From Leifsonia aquatica (GTDB lineage: Bacteria; Actinomycetota; Actinomycetes; Actinomycetales; Microbacteriaceae), in assembly GCF_014190775.1 (NCBI RefSeq), contig NZ_JACHVP010000001.1:1922001-1986000 (forward strand): 64,000 bases of DNA. The letters are read 5' to 3'. How positions within the stretch are numbered: the first letter of the stretch is position 1; every line of letters begins with the position of its first letter. The notes under the pieces are model-generated. The model saw only the letters and a program-made list of their open reading frames with translations. It searched no databases and had not been told where the DNA came from. Positions 38,293 through 46,413 of this stretch are shown piece after piece. Both the position numbers and the translations under genes were made by a program.

Positions 38293-39275
38293 CCCTTGCC
38301 TCCGAGGTCGTTTCCGTCCGGTGCTCCCGCCGCAGGCAGCGCGCCTGTCGCGAGTGCCGGCTCCCGGTTGTCGGGACGGCGCGCGTTGATGCCGCGCGAG
38401 AACCGCTTCTCGAGGAAGTACTGCCCCACCATCAGGATGGAGGTGAAGAGCAGGTACCACAGCGAGGCCACGATCAGCAGCGGCACCGGCGTGTAGGTCA
38501 CCGCCGAGATGTCGCGCGCCACGCCGTACAGGTCGGTGGTGAGCGGGATGGCCGCCACCAGCGAGGTCGTCTTCAGCATCGAGATGACCTCGTTGCCCGT
38601 CGGCGGGATGATCACACGCATGGCCTGCGGGATGACGATGCGCGTCATCGTCTGCCACCACGACATGCCGAGAGCGGTCGCCGCCTCCTCCTGACCCTCG
38701 TCGACCGAGAGCAGGCCGGCGCGCACGATCTCCGCCATGTACGCGGCTTCATTGAGTGCGAGGCCGATGATGGCGATGATGAACGCGTTCTGCATGAAGC
38801 CGAGGTCGAAGGAGAAGTGGAACTCCGTCCACGGCACCCCGAGCACGATCTGCGGGTAGATCAGCGAGAACAGGCCCCAGAAGACGAGCTGGACGTACAC
38901 CGGCGTCCCGCGGAAGATCCACAGGTACAGCCAGGCGATCGACTTGACGACCGGGTTCGGGGAGAGGCGCATGACCGCGAGCACGAGGCCGAGGATGACG
39001 CCGATGACCATCGAGTAGACGGTCAGCTGGAGGGTGACCAGTGCAGCGGCACTGATGCGCCGGTCGAAGACGTACTTGCCGACGTACTCCCAGCCGTAGG
39101 CGCTGCGCTGCGCCGCGTCGACGACGAACCAGACGAGCACCAGGATGAGCAGCACGGCGAAGACGATCCGCCACGGGTGCTTGAGCTTGATGGCCTTGAT
39201 CGGCTCGGAGGCCGGGGCGCCGGCCGGCGGCGGGGTCGTCCCCGCCGCCGGCCGGCCCGGGTTGCCCTGGGACAT
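38289..39275 (-). CDS. Polar amino acid ABC transporter permease
   Basis: A 328-residue permease of the HisM/GlnP class. After a Pro/Ala-rich cytoplasmic tail of about 35 residues, membrane helices begin at [18 protein letters not shown]. The EAA loop that contacts the ATPase is seen at [30 protein letters not shown] sequence near residue 215. It is longer than usual for the class (about 220-240) at both ends. A single permease gene suggests a homodimer. The gene starts six bases after the substrate-binding protein gene ends. Confidence 0.9.
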   Translation of the reverse strand: MSQGNPGRPAAGTTPPPAGAPASEPIKAIKLKHPWRIVFAVLLILVLVWFVVDAAQRSAYGWEYVGKYVFDRRISAAALVTLQLTVYSMVIGVILGLVLAVMRLSPNPVVKSIAWLYLWIFRGTPVYVQLVFWGLFSLIYPQIVLGVPWTEFHFSFDLGFMQNAFIIAIIGLALNEAAYMAEIVRAGLLSVDEGQEEAATALGMSWWQTMTRIVIPQAMRVIIPPTGNEVISMLKTTSLVAAIPLTTDLYGVARDISAVTYTPVPLLIVASLWYLLFTSILMVGQYFLEKRFSRGINARRPDNREPALATGALPAAGAPDGNDLGGKG

Positions 39276-39280
39276 GCGTG

Positions 39281-40189
39281 TCAGCCCTTCGAGGCGGCGT
39301 TGACCTCGGCCTTGGTGACGGCGCCGTCGGAGACGCCCCACTTGTCCAGGATCTTGCCGTAGGAGCCGTCGTCGATCAGCGCCTGGACCGTCTTCTGCAG
39401 CACCGGCGTGAGGTCGGAGCCCTTGGCGACCGGGAGGCCGTAGGGGGCCTCGTCGAACGTCTTGCCGGCCTCCTGGAGCTTGCCGTCGGTCTTCGAGATC
39501 GCGTACAGGGTGACGGGCGAGTCGGCGCTCAGGGCGTCCGCCTTGCCGAGGATGACCGCGTTGGTGGCGTCGTCCTGGGTGTCGTAGCGGAGCACCTGGA
39601 TGGCCGCCTTGCCCGCGTCGGTGCACGCCTTGGACTTGGCGGGGACCTCGTCGGTGTCCTCATACGTGGTCGACTGCACGGCGACCTTCAGCCCGCAGGC
39701 GTTGTCGGGGTCGACGGTCTTGCCCTTGGCGGACGCCCACAGGATGCCCGCGCTGTAGTAGTTGACGAAGTCGACCTGCTGCTCGCGCTCGGTCGTGTCG
39801 GTGAACGAGGACATGCCGAAATCGTCCTTGCCGCCGGCGACCGACGGGATGATGTTGTCGAACTTCGCGATGGCGAACTCGACCTTGACGCCGAGCTTGG
39901 CGGCGATCGCGTTAGTCAGGTCGACCTCCCAGCCGACGGGCTGGCTGTTGTCGTCCTTGTACTCGTTCGGCGGGTAGGTGTTGTCCATGCCGACGACGAG
40001 CTTGCCGGCCGACTTGATCTTCTCGGGCAGCGAGGCGGCGAGGGCGTCGTCCTTCTTCACGTCGACGGCGGCGGCGCTCGACGTCGAGGTGCCGCTGCTG
40101 GACGGGGTGGAGTTGTCGACACAGCCGGTGAGGGCCAGCGCGGCGACAGCGGCGAAAGCGGCCACCGGGGCCACGGATCGGATACGCAT
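39281..40189 (-). CDS. Polar amino acid ABC transporter substrate-binding lipoprotein
   Basis: A 302-residue family 3 solute-binding lipoprotein. The signal peptide ends in LTGC with the cysteine at residue 23. KLVVGMDNTYPPNEYKDDNSQ begins the mature binding domain and PVGWEVDLTNAIAAKLG follows as in the PAAT family; the C-terminus has GLPVAKGSDLTPVLQ and LIDDGSYGKILDKWGV. The amino acid is not fixed. The ATG at 40187-40189 is chosen because the signal peptide begins there; GAAGAAGGA is 11 bases upstream, and an earlier ATG would place that motif inside the gene. It is the first gene of the operon; TATGCT near 40238 on the minus strand is a possible -10. Confidence 0.9.
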   Translation of the reverse strand: MRIRSVAPVAAFAAVAALALTGCVDNSTPSSSGTSTSSAAAVDVKKDDALAASLPEKIKSAGKLVVGMDNTYPPNEYKDDNSQPVGWEVDLTNAIAAKLGVKVEFAIAKFDNIIPSVAGGKDDFGMSSFTDTTEREQQVDFVNYYSAGILWASAKGKTVDPDNACGLKVAVQSTTYEDTDEVPAKSKACTDAGKAAIQVLRYDTQDDATNAVILGKADALSADSPVTLYAISKTDGKLQEAGKTFDEAPYGLPVAKGSDLTPVLQKTVQALIDDGSYGKILDKWGVSDGAVTKAEVNAASKG

Positions 40190-40395
40190 GATGGTGATGG
40201 TCCTTCTTCCTGGATGCAAGGGTTGCAGGAGGTATGGGGAGCATACCCCAGCGCTCGGGCGCAGTTCTCACACTAATTTGCGCGTGAAACGGCGCTTTTC
40301 CTGCAGGTTTCCAACAGATTTCGCGTTTCCTTGCGTGGAATCCGTTGCGAATGACGATCTGTGACCCCGCTCCCGCGCGTGTCGCTGAGCTGTCG

Positions 40396-40401
40396 TATCG
40401 T
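40396..40401 (+). promoter_or_regulatory. -10 element, probable leaderless start of the GNAT gene
   Basis: TATCGT lies six bases before the GTG at 40408, with no Shine-Dalgarno sequence. It favours this GTG over earlier in-frame starts. The rest of the 218-base gap to the transporter operon is otherwise empty apart from several GGAAA-type motifs on the minus strand. Confidence 0.5.
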
Positions 40402-40407
40402 CGATGC

Positions 40408-40944
40408 GTGACCGAACCGAGATCCGGCGACGCGCCGCAGCAGACCCTGGCCGCGACCGCCCGCGTCGTCGTCACCCGCCCCGACGACCCTCGCGCCGCG
40501 CCTCTCGTCGAGGAGCTCTCGCGCGAGTACGACGAGCGCTACGGGCTGAACGACGGCATCCCCTCGTCCGTCGAGCTCACCCGCTACCCCGCCGAGCGTT
40601 TCACGGTCGCGGAGGGGGGAACGTTCCTCCTGCTCGTCGACGAGGAGGGGCACGCCGTCGCCGGCGGGGCCTTCATGCGGGAGGACGCGGACACCGTCGA
40701 GGTCAAGCGGGTCTGGACCCACTCGGCGCACCGCCGGCAGGGCCTGGCCCGCCGCGTGATGGCCGAGCTCGAGGCGGAGGCAGCCCGCCGCGGCATCCGG
40801 TCGATCGTGCTGACGACCGGCGCACGCCAGCCGGAGGCGGTCGCCCTCTACCTCTCGCTCGGCTACGCGCCGCTGTTCGATCTCGACGACGACTGGGAGA
40901 AGGTCTCCTACCTGGGGTTCCGCAAGGACGTCGCAGCCGGCTGA
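40408..40944 (+). CDS. GNAT family N-acetyltransferase
   Basis: A 178-residue acetyltransferase. The acetyl-CoA loop is HRRQGLARRVMAELEAEAARRG (about residues 105-126), preceded by the beta-4 strand VEVKRVWTHSA and followed by GARQPEAVALYLSLGYAPLF, which is motif B of the family. The acceptor (small molecule, peptide or protein N-terminus) is unknown. The last 37 bases overlap the 3' end of the convergent lyase gene on the other strand, so the two transcripts would be antisense at their ends. Confidence 0.88.
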   Translation: MTEPRSGDAPQQTLAATARVVVTRPDDPRAAPLVEELSREYDERYGLNDGIPSSVELTRYPAERFTVAEGGTFLLLVDEEGHAVAGGAFMREDADTVEVKRVWTHSAHRRQGLARRVMAELEAEAARRGIRSIVLTTGARQPEAVALYLSLGYAPLFDLDDDWEKVSYLGFRKDVAAG

Positions 40945-42413
40945 GCACGCAGCTCCGCCGCGGCCTGCTCGACCAGCGTGCGGGCCGGAGCACCGGCCTC
41001 GATGACCTCCTCCAGGCGCATGGCCAACGGCCCGGTGACGGAGCCGGCTGGGAGCGCGCCGTTCGCGTGGAGCAACTCGACGGCGTGCAGCGCCTCGGCA
41101 GCGAACACCTCGGCCGCGAGGGCGAGCGAGCGCTGAGCGAGGCGAAGGGCCAGCGGGGCGAAGGACGAGTGATCCTCCACTCCGGAGAGTGTCGTGCTTC
41201 CCAGGGTGGCGGGGACCGCCAGCTGCTTGAGCTCAGCAGCCGCCGATGCCGCGGAATACAGCAGCAGTCCGGGGACCCGGGTGCGCCCGTCGGCACGTGC
41301 AGGCGCCAGTGCGACGGAATGCGCCGCGGTACGCCGCTCGGACGCCGCCGCGACGTGCGCGATCGCGAGCCGCAGCCCCTCGAACGCGAGCGCGAGCGGG
41401 AGGGCCTGGAAGTTGCCGCCCGAGACCAGCCGGCCTGAGGCGATGTCGACGACCGGGTTCTCGCTGCGCGCGGCGAGCTCCAGCTCGAGTTCCGTGCGGA
41501 CACGCTCGACGGCCTCCCTCAGTGCACCGTGCAGCTGCGGTGCGCTGCGGAAGGCGAGCGGATCCTGCACGGTCACGGGCCGCGCCGGGTCGTGCAGCAC
41601 GCTGCCGTCGAGCGCCGCGCGGATCGCGGCCGCCGAGTCGATCTGGCCCCGGCCGCCGCGGGCCTCGGCCACGATCGCCGTGTACGGGCTCGGGTTCCCG
41701 GCAGGACCCGCCGCGGCTGCGGCTTCCAGCGAGAGGGCCACGGCATGGTCCGCGACGGCGGTCAGCGCCTCGGCGTCGAGGAGCGCGAGAGAGCCGACGC
41801 CGATGCTGTACGCGTTCGAGCTGAGGGCGGCGAGGGCTTCGTGCGGCGCGGGATCGAGCGGTTCGAGTCCCGCCGCGGCCAGCGCCTCCCGGGCCGGGCC
41901 GCCGCTCACGCTCCCGTCGATCACGGCGCCGTCGCCGGTCACCACGGCCACGACCTCCGCCAACGCGGTCAGGTCGGCCGCGCCCACCGAGCCCCGTGAG
42001 GGGATGAAGGGGACGACGCCCGCGTTCAGGATGTCGGCGTAGGCCTGGGCGAGCACCGGACGGACCCCGGCTCCCCCGCGCGTGAAGCCGGCCAGCCGGG
42101 CGACGACGACCGCGCGCGCCTCCGGCTCCGACAGCGGGTCGCCCACCCCGCCGCGGTGGTTCGCGATCGTGCGGCGCTGGAAGGCGGCGAACTCCTCCGG
42201 GTCCACGGCGTCGTCGCGGCCTGCACCCAGCCGGCGGTTCAGGCCGTAGACCGGCTCGCCCGAGGCGATGGCGTGTTCGACGACGGCACGGGAGGCCGCG
42301 AGCGTCTCGCGCGCCTCGGGCGTCAGCTCCACCACCGCGCCGTCGGCGACGGCCGCGATGTCCTCCGGGCGCGGGGCCGCGGCGCCGAGGCGGATCGGAG
42401 CGGCGGCGGCCAT
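40908..42413 (-). CDS. Aromatic amino acid lyase superfamily protein lacking the MIO triad
   Basis: A 501-residue homologue of histidine/phenylalanine ammonia-lyase, the expected length. Family blocks are present: PVYGLNRRLGAGR (normally YGxNTGFG), QRRTIANHRGGVGDPL, SRGSVGAADLTALAE, VQDPLAFRSAPQL, NPVVDIASGRLVSGGNFQA and GVEDHSSFAP. In true ammonia-lyases the third block reads GSVGASGDLAPLAH and Ala-Ser-Gly cyclises to the MIO cofactor; here one residue is missing and no Ser remains, so MIO cannot form. The YGxNTGFG and YS positions are also altered. It cannot be a normal ammonia-lyase. Other MIO-less members, such as ergothionase, eliminate different groups. It starts one base inside the upstream monooxygenase stop (TGATG). 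Confidence 0.8.
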   Translation of the reverse strand: MAAAAPIRLGAAAPRPEDIAAVADGAVVELTPEARETLAASRAVVEHAIASGEPVYGLNRRLGAGRDDAVDPEEFAAFQRRTIANHRGGVGDPLSEPEARAVVVARLAGFTRGGAGVRPVLAQAYADILNAGVVPFIPSRGSVGAADLTALAEVVAVVTGDGAVIDGSVSGGPAREALAAAGLEPLDPAPHEALAALSSNAYSIGVGSLALLDAEALTAVADHAVALSLEAAAAAGPAGNPSPYTAIVAEARGGRGQIDSAAAIRAALDGSVLHDPARPVTVQDPLAFRSAPQLHGALREAVERVRTELELELAARSENPVVDIASGRLVSGGNFQALPLALAFEGLRLAIAHVAAASERRTAAHSVALAPARADGRTRVPGLLLYSAASAAAELKQLAVPATLGSTTLSGVEDHSSFAPLALRLAQRSLALAAEVFAAEALHAVELLHANGALPAGSVTGPLAMRLEEVIEAGAPARTLVEQAAAELRAQPAATSLRNPR

Positions 42414-43714
42414 CAGAAGTCCTGGAGGTTGCGGCGCAGTCCGCCGTCGCCCAGCTCGGTGCGTAGCAGCCCACGGCGCCGGAGTGCGGGCACCAGCGGG
42501 TCGAGCGTGCGGTGCACGTTGGCGGGATGCACCTGGCCGGTGAAGAGGAAGCCGTCGCCGCCGACCGCCTCCCCCAGCTCGCCGAGGTGGTCGGCGATCC
42601 CGTCCGCCGTCCCGACGATCGCCAGGCCGTCCTTCTTGGCGCGCGTCTGCAGGATCTCGCGCAGCGTCGAACCGGCCGGAGCCGAGCGGACGAAGTTGTC
42701 GAGCGTGCCCTGGTTGCTGTTGGTCGTGAGTTCGGGCAGGGGCGCGTCCAGATCGAACGTCTTGAAGTCGACCCCGGTGAGGTACGAGATCGACTGCAGC
42801 TGCTCATCGATCGCGGCTTGCGTCAGCTCGGCGCGGGCGGCCCGCACCGTCGCGGTCTCCTCGGCGTTCGCGGTGACGATCGGCTGCACGACGAAGAGGA
42901 CCTTGATGGCGTCGGCGTCGCGGCCGTTCTCGACCGCGACGGCCCGGATGCTGTCGCGGTACTCCCGCATCCGCTCGGCCGTCGAGGCCAGGGCCAGCAC
43001 CACGTCGGAGTTCTTGCCCGCGAAGTCGCGCCCGCGGCCGGACGCGCCGGCCTGGACCATCACCGGCTCCTCGGCGGCAGGAGCAGTGTTCAGGGGCCCG
43101 CGCACCCGGAAGAACCGGCCTTCGTGGTCGATCGTGTGCACCTTGCGGAAGTCGGCGTAGACGCCGTTCGCGACGTCCTCGACGATCGCGTCGGGCTCCC
43201 AGCTGCGCCAGAGCTTGCGGACGACATCCACCCACTCGTCGGCGCGGTCGTAGCGGAGGTCGTGATCGATCTGCTTGTCGAGGCCGTAGTTCTGCGCCGC
43301 GAGATCGGAGCCGCTGGTCACGACATTGAAGCCGAGCCGGCCTCCCGCGAAATGCTGCAGCGTGCTGAGCAGGCGGGCCGCGGTGAACGGCTCGTAGAAG
43401 CTCGCGCTCAGGGTCGGGACGATGCCGAGCCGGCTCGTCGCACCGAGGAGGTACGGGACGAGCGGCAGCGGATCGTGCTTCGGGACGAACCGCGCGGCCG
43501 AGAGGTTGACCTCGGCGCTGCCGCCGTAGGTGTCGGGCACGGCGACGCCGTCCTCGATGATGAACAGGTCGAGGCCGCTCGCCTCGAACGCGCGCGCGGC
43601 GTCCTGGTAGATCGGCGGCTGGCGCCAGTCGTACCCGACGCCGTAGGTCGGGTCGCCCCAGCCCTGCACGCCGAAGCCCGCGCCGAGGAACCAGCCGAAA
43701 TGGAGGAGTGCCAT
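42413..43714 (-). CDS. NtaA/SnaA-family flavin-dependent monooxygenase
   Basis: A 433-residue luciferase-like monooxygenase of the NtaA/SnaA/SsuD branch, requiring reduced FMN. HFGWFLGAGFGVQGWG, the flavin-site segment FAGGRLGFNVVTSGSDLAAQNYG near residue 130, and VMVQAGASGRGRDFAGKNSDVVL near residue 225 are diagnostic. Members oxidise sulfonates, sulfones or N-compounds. It is 28 bases downstream of the cysteine synthase-like gene and overlaps the lyase gene by one base, so the three are one operon. In that context, release of sulfur from an organic compound is a reasonable guess. Confidence 0.87.
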   Translation of the reverse strand: MALLHFGWFLGAGFGVQGWGDPTYGVGYDWRQPPIYQDAARAFEASGLDLFIIEDGVAVPDTYGGSAEVNLSAARFVPKHDPLPLVPYLLGATSRLGIVPTLSASFYEPFTAARLLSTLQHFAGGRLGFNVVTSGSDLAAQNYGLDKQIDHDLRYDRADEWVDVVRKLWRSWEPDAIVEDVANGVYADFRKVHTIDHEGRFFRVRGPLNTAPAAEEPVMVQAGASGRGRDFAGKNSDVVLALASTAERMREYRDSIRAVAVENGRDADAIKVLFVVQPIVTANAEETATVRAARAELTQAAIDEQLQSISYLTGVDFKTFDLDAPLPELTTNSNQGTLDNFVRSAPAGSTLREILQTRAKKDGLAIVGTADGIADHLGELGEAVGGDGFLFTGQVHPANVHRTLDPLVPALRRRGLLRTELGDGGLRRNLQDF

Positions 43715-43742
43715 GTGTCTCTTTCGTCCGCGTCGTCAGTCG

Positions 43743-44765
43743 TCAGTCGGCGTCGACGCCGGAGGCCTGCAGCCACAGCGGGTCGAACGCCTTCGTCAGG
43801 TAGTTGATGCCGCCGTCCGGCGCGATCGCCACGACCACGGAGCCCGCGGGAGCCCGCTCCGCGATGCGCAGAGCGGCCGCGACCGCCAGCCCTGACGACG
43901 GGCCGAGCAGAAGGGCCTCCTCGGCCGCCAGACGGCGCACCGTACGGTACACCTCGGCGTCCTCGATGGTGTGGACCTCGTCCACCACCCCGTGATCGAA
44001 CGTCTCGGGCCAGAACTCCCGTGGCCACGCGCTGCCGACGCCGTCGACGAGGATGCGCCCGGCGGGGCCGCCGCCGTAGGTGGAGCCGACCGGGTTGGCG
44101 CCGTAGACGCGCACGGCGCCTCCGGTGACGTCTTTGAGGAAGCGGCCGGTGCCGCTGACCGTGCCGCCGGTGCCGATCGAGGCCACGAAGTGGGTGACCT
44201 GGCCGCCGGTCTGCCGCCAGATCTCCGGGCCGGTGCCGCGGTAGTGCGCGTCGGGGTTCGCGGTGTTCGCGAACTGCGCCGGTCGCCAGGCGCCGGGCGT
44301 CTCGGCGGCGATCCGGTCGGCGAGGGCACGCGGGTTGGCCGGGTCGTCCGGTGCGGCCTCCCAGTCGGCCTCCACCAGGCGGGCGCCGTAGGCGGCGAGC
44401 ACCTTGCGCTTCTCGTCCGAGACGTCCGCGGCGTGCACGATGACCACGGGATGCCCGGTCAGGCGGCCGATGAGCGCCAGGCCGATCCCGGTGTTGCCGC
44501 TCGTGGCCTCCACGATCGTGGCACCGGGCGCGAGGGCGCCGGACGCCTCCGCGGTCCGGATCATGTTGAGCGCGATCCGGTCCTTCGACGAGCCACCCGG
44601 ATTGCGGCCCTCGAGCTTCACGAGCACGCGCGAGCCCAGCCCCCGCGTCAGCGTGTGCAGTTCGACGACGGGAGTGTTCCCGATGAGCGCCGCGACCGAG
44701 TCGCAGACCTCGACCTCCGGCAGGGCGCCGGGGAGGTCGGAGGGGCGGACGTCGAGCGTGGTCAT
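43743..44765 (-). CDS. Cysteine synthase family PLP enzyme
   Basis: A 340-residue fold-type II PLP enzyme of the cysteine synthase/cystathionine beta-synthase group. The PLP lysine is K61 in NPGGSSKDRIALNMI, the substrate loop is EATSGNTGIGLA and the phosphate loop VASIGTGGTVSGTGRF. It is a little longer than CysK/CysM and lacks a C-terminal CBS domain. It should make cysteine from O-acetylserine (or a related acceptor) and a sulfur donor. It heads the operon with the flavin monooxygenase and the MIO-less lyase. The ATG is six bases after a -10 (TAGTCT), suggesting a leaderless mRNA. Confidence 0.88.
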   Translation of the reverse strand: MTTLDVRPSDLPGALPEVEVCDSVAALIGNTPVVELHTLTRGLGSRVLVKLEGRNPGGSSKDRIALNMIRTAEASGALAPGATIVEATSGNTGIGLALIGRLTGHPVVIVHAADVSDEKRKVLAAYGARLVEADWEAAPDDPANPRALADRIAAETPGAWRPAQFANTANPDAHYRGTGPEIWRQTGGQVTHFVASIGTGGTVSGTGRFLKDVTGGAVRVYGANPVGSTYGGGPAGRILVDGVGSAWPREFWPETFDHGVVDEVHTIEDAEVYRTVRRLAAEEALLLGPSSGLAVAAALRIAERAPAGSVVVAIAPDGGINYLTKAFDPLWLQASGVDAD

Positions 44766-44771
44766 GGAGGG

Positions 44772-44777
44772 AGACTA
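44772..44777 (-). promoter_or_regulatory. -10 element, probable leaderless start of the cysteine synthase-like operon
   Basis: TAGTCT on the minus strand, six bases before the ATG; the intervening CCCTCC is not a Shine-Dalgarno sequence. Confidence 0.5.
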
Positions 44778-44857
44778 GGCGCTCACGCTGGGAAGGCGCA
44801 CGCCTGTTGCCGCGTATTACAACCGAGCAGGGCGCGTCGCGGACGGTCGTCCCGGAT

Positions 44858-45691
44858 TCACTCCCCGGTCGCGACCGGCCGCGCGGGGTCGTTGGACCAG
44901 GCGGAGAACGAGCCGGGATAGAGGGCGGGCGTCGGCAGGCCCGCGACCTCCAGGGCGAGCACGGTGTGCGCGGCCGTCACGCCGGAGCCGCAGTACACGG
45001 CGACGGCCGTGCCGGGCACCGCGCCGAGCGCCGCGAACCGCTCGGCGAGCCGTTCGGCCGGCAACAGGAGTCCGTCGGCGTCGAGCGCCTCCACGGTCGG
45101 TGCACTGAGCGCGCCCGGGATGTGACCCGCCCGCGGATCGACCGGTTCCACCTCTCCGCGGTACCGCTCCCCGGCGCGGGCGTCGAGGAGCACGCCGCGC
45201 TCGGAGAACGACGCGGCATCGTCCGCATCGATGGTCGGGAGGCTGCCGAACGCGAGAGACACCTGTCCGGGCTCCGGGGCCGTCGCTCCGGTCTCCACGT
45301 CACCGCCCGCCGAGATCCAGGCGGTGAGGCCGCCGTCGAGCACACGAACATTCCGCACCCCGGCGTGGCGGAGCAGCCACCAGGCGCGGGAGGCGGAGGT
45401 CCCGGAGACGTCGTCATAGACCACGACCGCGTCTCCATCGTTCAGCCCCCACTGGCGCGCGGCGTCCTGGAACTCGGCCTCGTCGGGCAGCGGATGCCGT
45501 CCCTCCGTCGGTGCGCCGTGCCTGGCGAGCTCGGTGTCCAGATCGACGTATACCGCTCCGGGAATGTGGCCACGCTCGAACTCGGCGGCACCGGGAGGTC
45601 CGCCCAGCTTCCAGCGGACGTCGAGCAGCCGGGGCGGGGTCGACGTCGCGAGTTCTGCGGCGAGTTCGGGAGCGGAGACGAGAGGACGCAT
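44858..45691 (-). CDS. sseA: Thiosulfate/3-mercaptopyruvate sulfurtransferase (two-rhodanese)
   Basis: A 277-residue sulfurtransferase with two rhodanese domains. Domain 1 (RLLDVRWKLGGPPG, HIPGAVYVDLDTELA) has no active cysteine; domain 2 ends with the active-site loop VYCGSGVTAAH, whose cysteine carries the persulfide. CGSGVTA is the loop of the SseA/mercaptopyruvate type. It moves sulfur from thiosulfate or 3-mercaptopyruvate to a thiol or cyanide. It lies 92 bases upstream of the cysteine synthase-like operon in the same direction and is likely linked to the same sulfur metabolism, but the gap has its own promoter signal. Confidence 0.92.
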   Translation of the reverse strand: MRPLVSAPELAAELATSTPPRLLDVRWKLGGPPGAAEFERGHIPGAVYVDLDTELARHGAPTEGRHPLPDEAEFQDAARQWGLNDGDAVVVYDDVSGTSASRAWWLLRHAGVRNVRVLDGGLTAWISAGGDVETGATAPEPGQVSLAFGSLPTIDADDAASFSERGVLLDARAGERYRGEVEPVDPRAGHIPGALSAPTVEALDADGLLLPAERLAERFAALGAVPGTAVAVYCGSGVTAAHTVLALEVAGLPTPALYPGSFSAWSNDPARPVATGE

Positions 45692-45749
45692 GACCCGATT
45701 CTCGCACCGCTTCCGCCGTGCTCTCGCCTGAGGCGTTGTGGTCGTACGA

Positions 45750-45769
45750 GAGTGAGTGTACAGTCACTC
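45750..45769. promoter_or_regulatory. TetR-family operator at the regulator gene
   Basis: A 20-base dyad, GAGTGA-N-TGTACA-N-TCACTC, symmetric except at one base pair, ending two bases before the ATG of the TetR gene. It shares its outer GAGTGA/TCACTC arms and TG/CA pairs with the site at 46376-46395. Confidence 0.75.
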
Positions 45770-45771
45770 AC

Positions 45772-46323
45772 ATGCCACGAACGCTCTCCACCGCCGACGA
45801 CCGCCGCGAGGCCGTGCTCGCCAGTGCGATCACCGTCTTCGCCCGCACCGGCTACCTCGGCACGCCGATCGCCGCCGTCGCCTCGGACGCCGACATCTCC
45901 CCTGCGTACGTCTTCAAGCTGTTCCCCGGCAAGGAGAGCCTCTTCGTCGCCGCCCTCGACCGGTGCTTCGAGCTCATCGAGGACGCGCTCGAGCGCGGAG
46001 CCCGTACGGCGGCGGACGGCACCCCGGACGAGATCCTCGATGCCATGGGTCTCGCCTATGCCGAGTTGATCTCCGACCGCTCGCTCCTCATGCTGCAGGT
46101 GCACGCACAGTCCGCGGCCGACGTGCCCGAGATCCATGATGCGCTCCGCCGCGGCCTGGCCCGGGTCACCCGGTTCGCAGCCACGCGCTCAGGGGCAGAC
46201 GGCGCCGCCATCCAGCACTTCATCGCCTGGGGCCAGCTGTGCCACCTGACGGTGACCCTCGGTCTCGACGACCTCCCCGACGAGTGGGCGCGCACGCTCA
46301 CCCGCGGCATCCGTCACCCCTGA
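45772..46323 (+). CDS. TetR family regulator of the multidrug exporter
   Basis: A 183-residue TetR-type repressor. The HTH is ASAITVFARTGYLGTPIAAVASDADISPAYVFKLFPGKESLF in compact form (residues about 16-57), with the recognition helix ISPAYVFKLF. The remainder is a helical ligand-binding domain. The ATG at 45772 is chosen because the operator runs up to it; an in-frame start 54 bases earlier would include the operator in the gene. The matching operators in front of this gene and of the exporter 90 bases downstream indicate that it represses both, being relieved by an exported compound. Confidence 0.88.
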   Translation: MPRTLSTADDRREAVLASAITVFARTGYLGTPIAAVASDADISPAYVFKLFPGKESLFVAALDRCFELIEDALERGARTAADGTPDEILDAMGLAYAELISDRSLLMLQVHAQSAADVPEIHDALRRGLARVTRFAATRSGADGAAIQHFIAWGQLCHLTVTLGLDDLPDEWARTLTRGIRHP

Positions 46324-46375
46324 GGCGGCCGCCGGCTTCTCCCTATCGGCCCTCCATTCCTGCTCCATCCCTCAA

Positions 46376-46395
46376 GAGTGATTGATCAATCACTC
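46376..46395. promoter_or_regulatory. 20-bp perfect palindrome, TetR operator of the exporter gene
   Basis: GAGTGATTGATCAATCACTC is identical on both strands and lies 18 bases before the exporter ATG, ahead of its GAAAGGA ribosome binding site. It matches the operator at 45750-45769. Confidence 0.82.
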
Positions 46396-46413
46396 ACACC
46401 GAAAGGACAGAAC

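Noticed and set aside
40908-42413. Annotation as a histidine or phenylalanine ammonia-lyase
   Set aside because: The Ala-Ser-Gly triad needed to form MIO is absent and the YGxNTGFG motif is altered, so the usual reaction is not supported.
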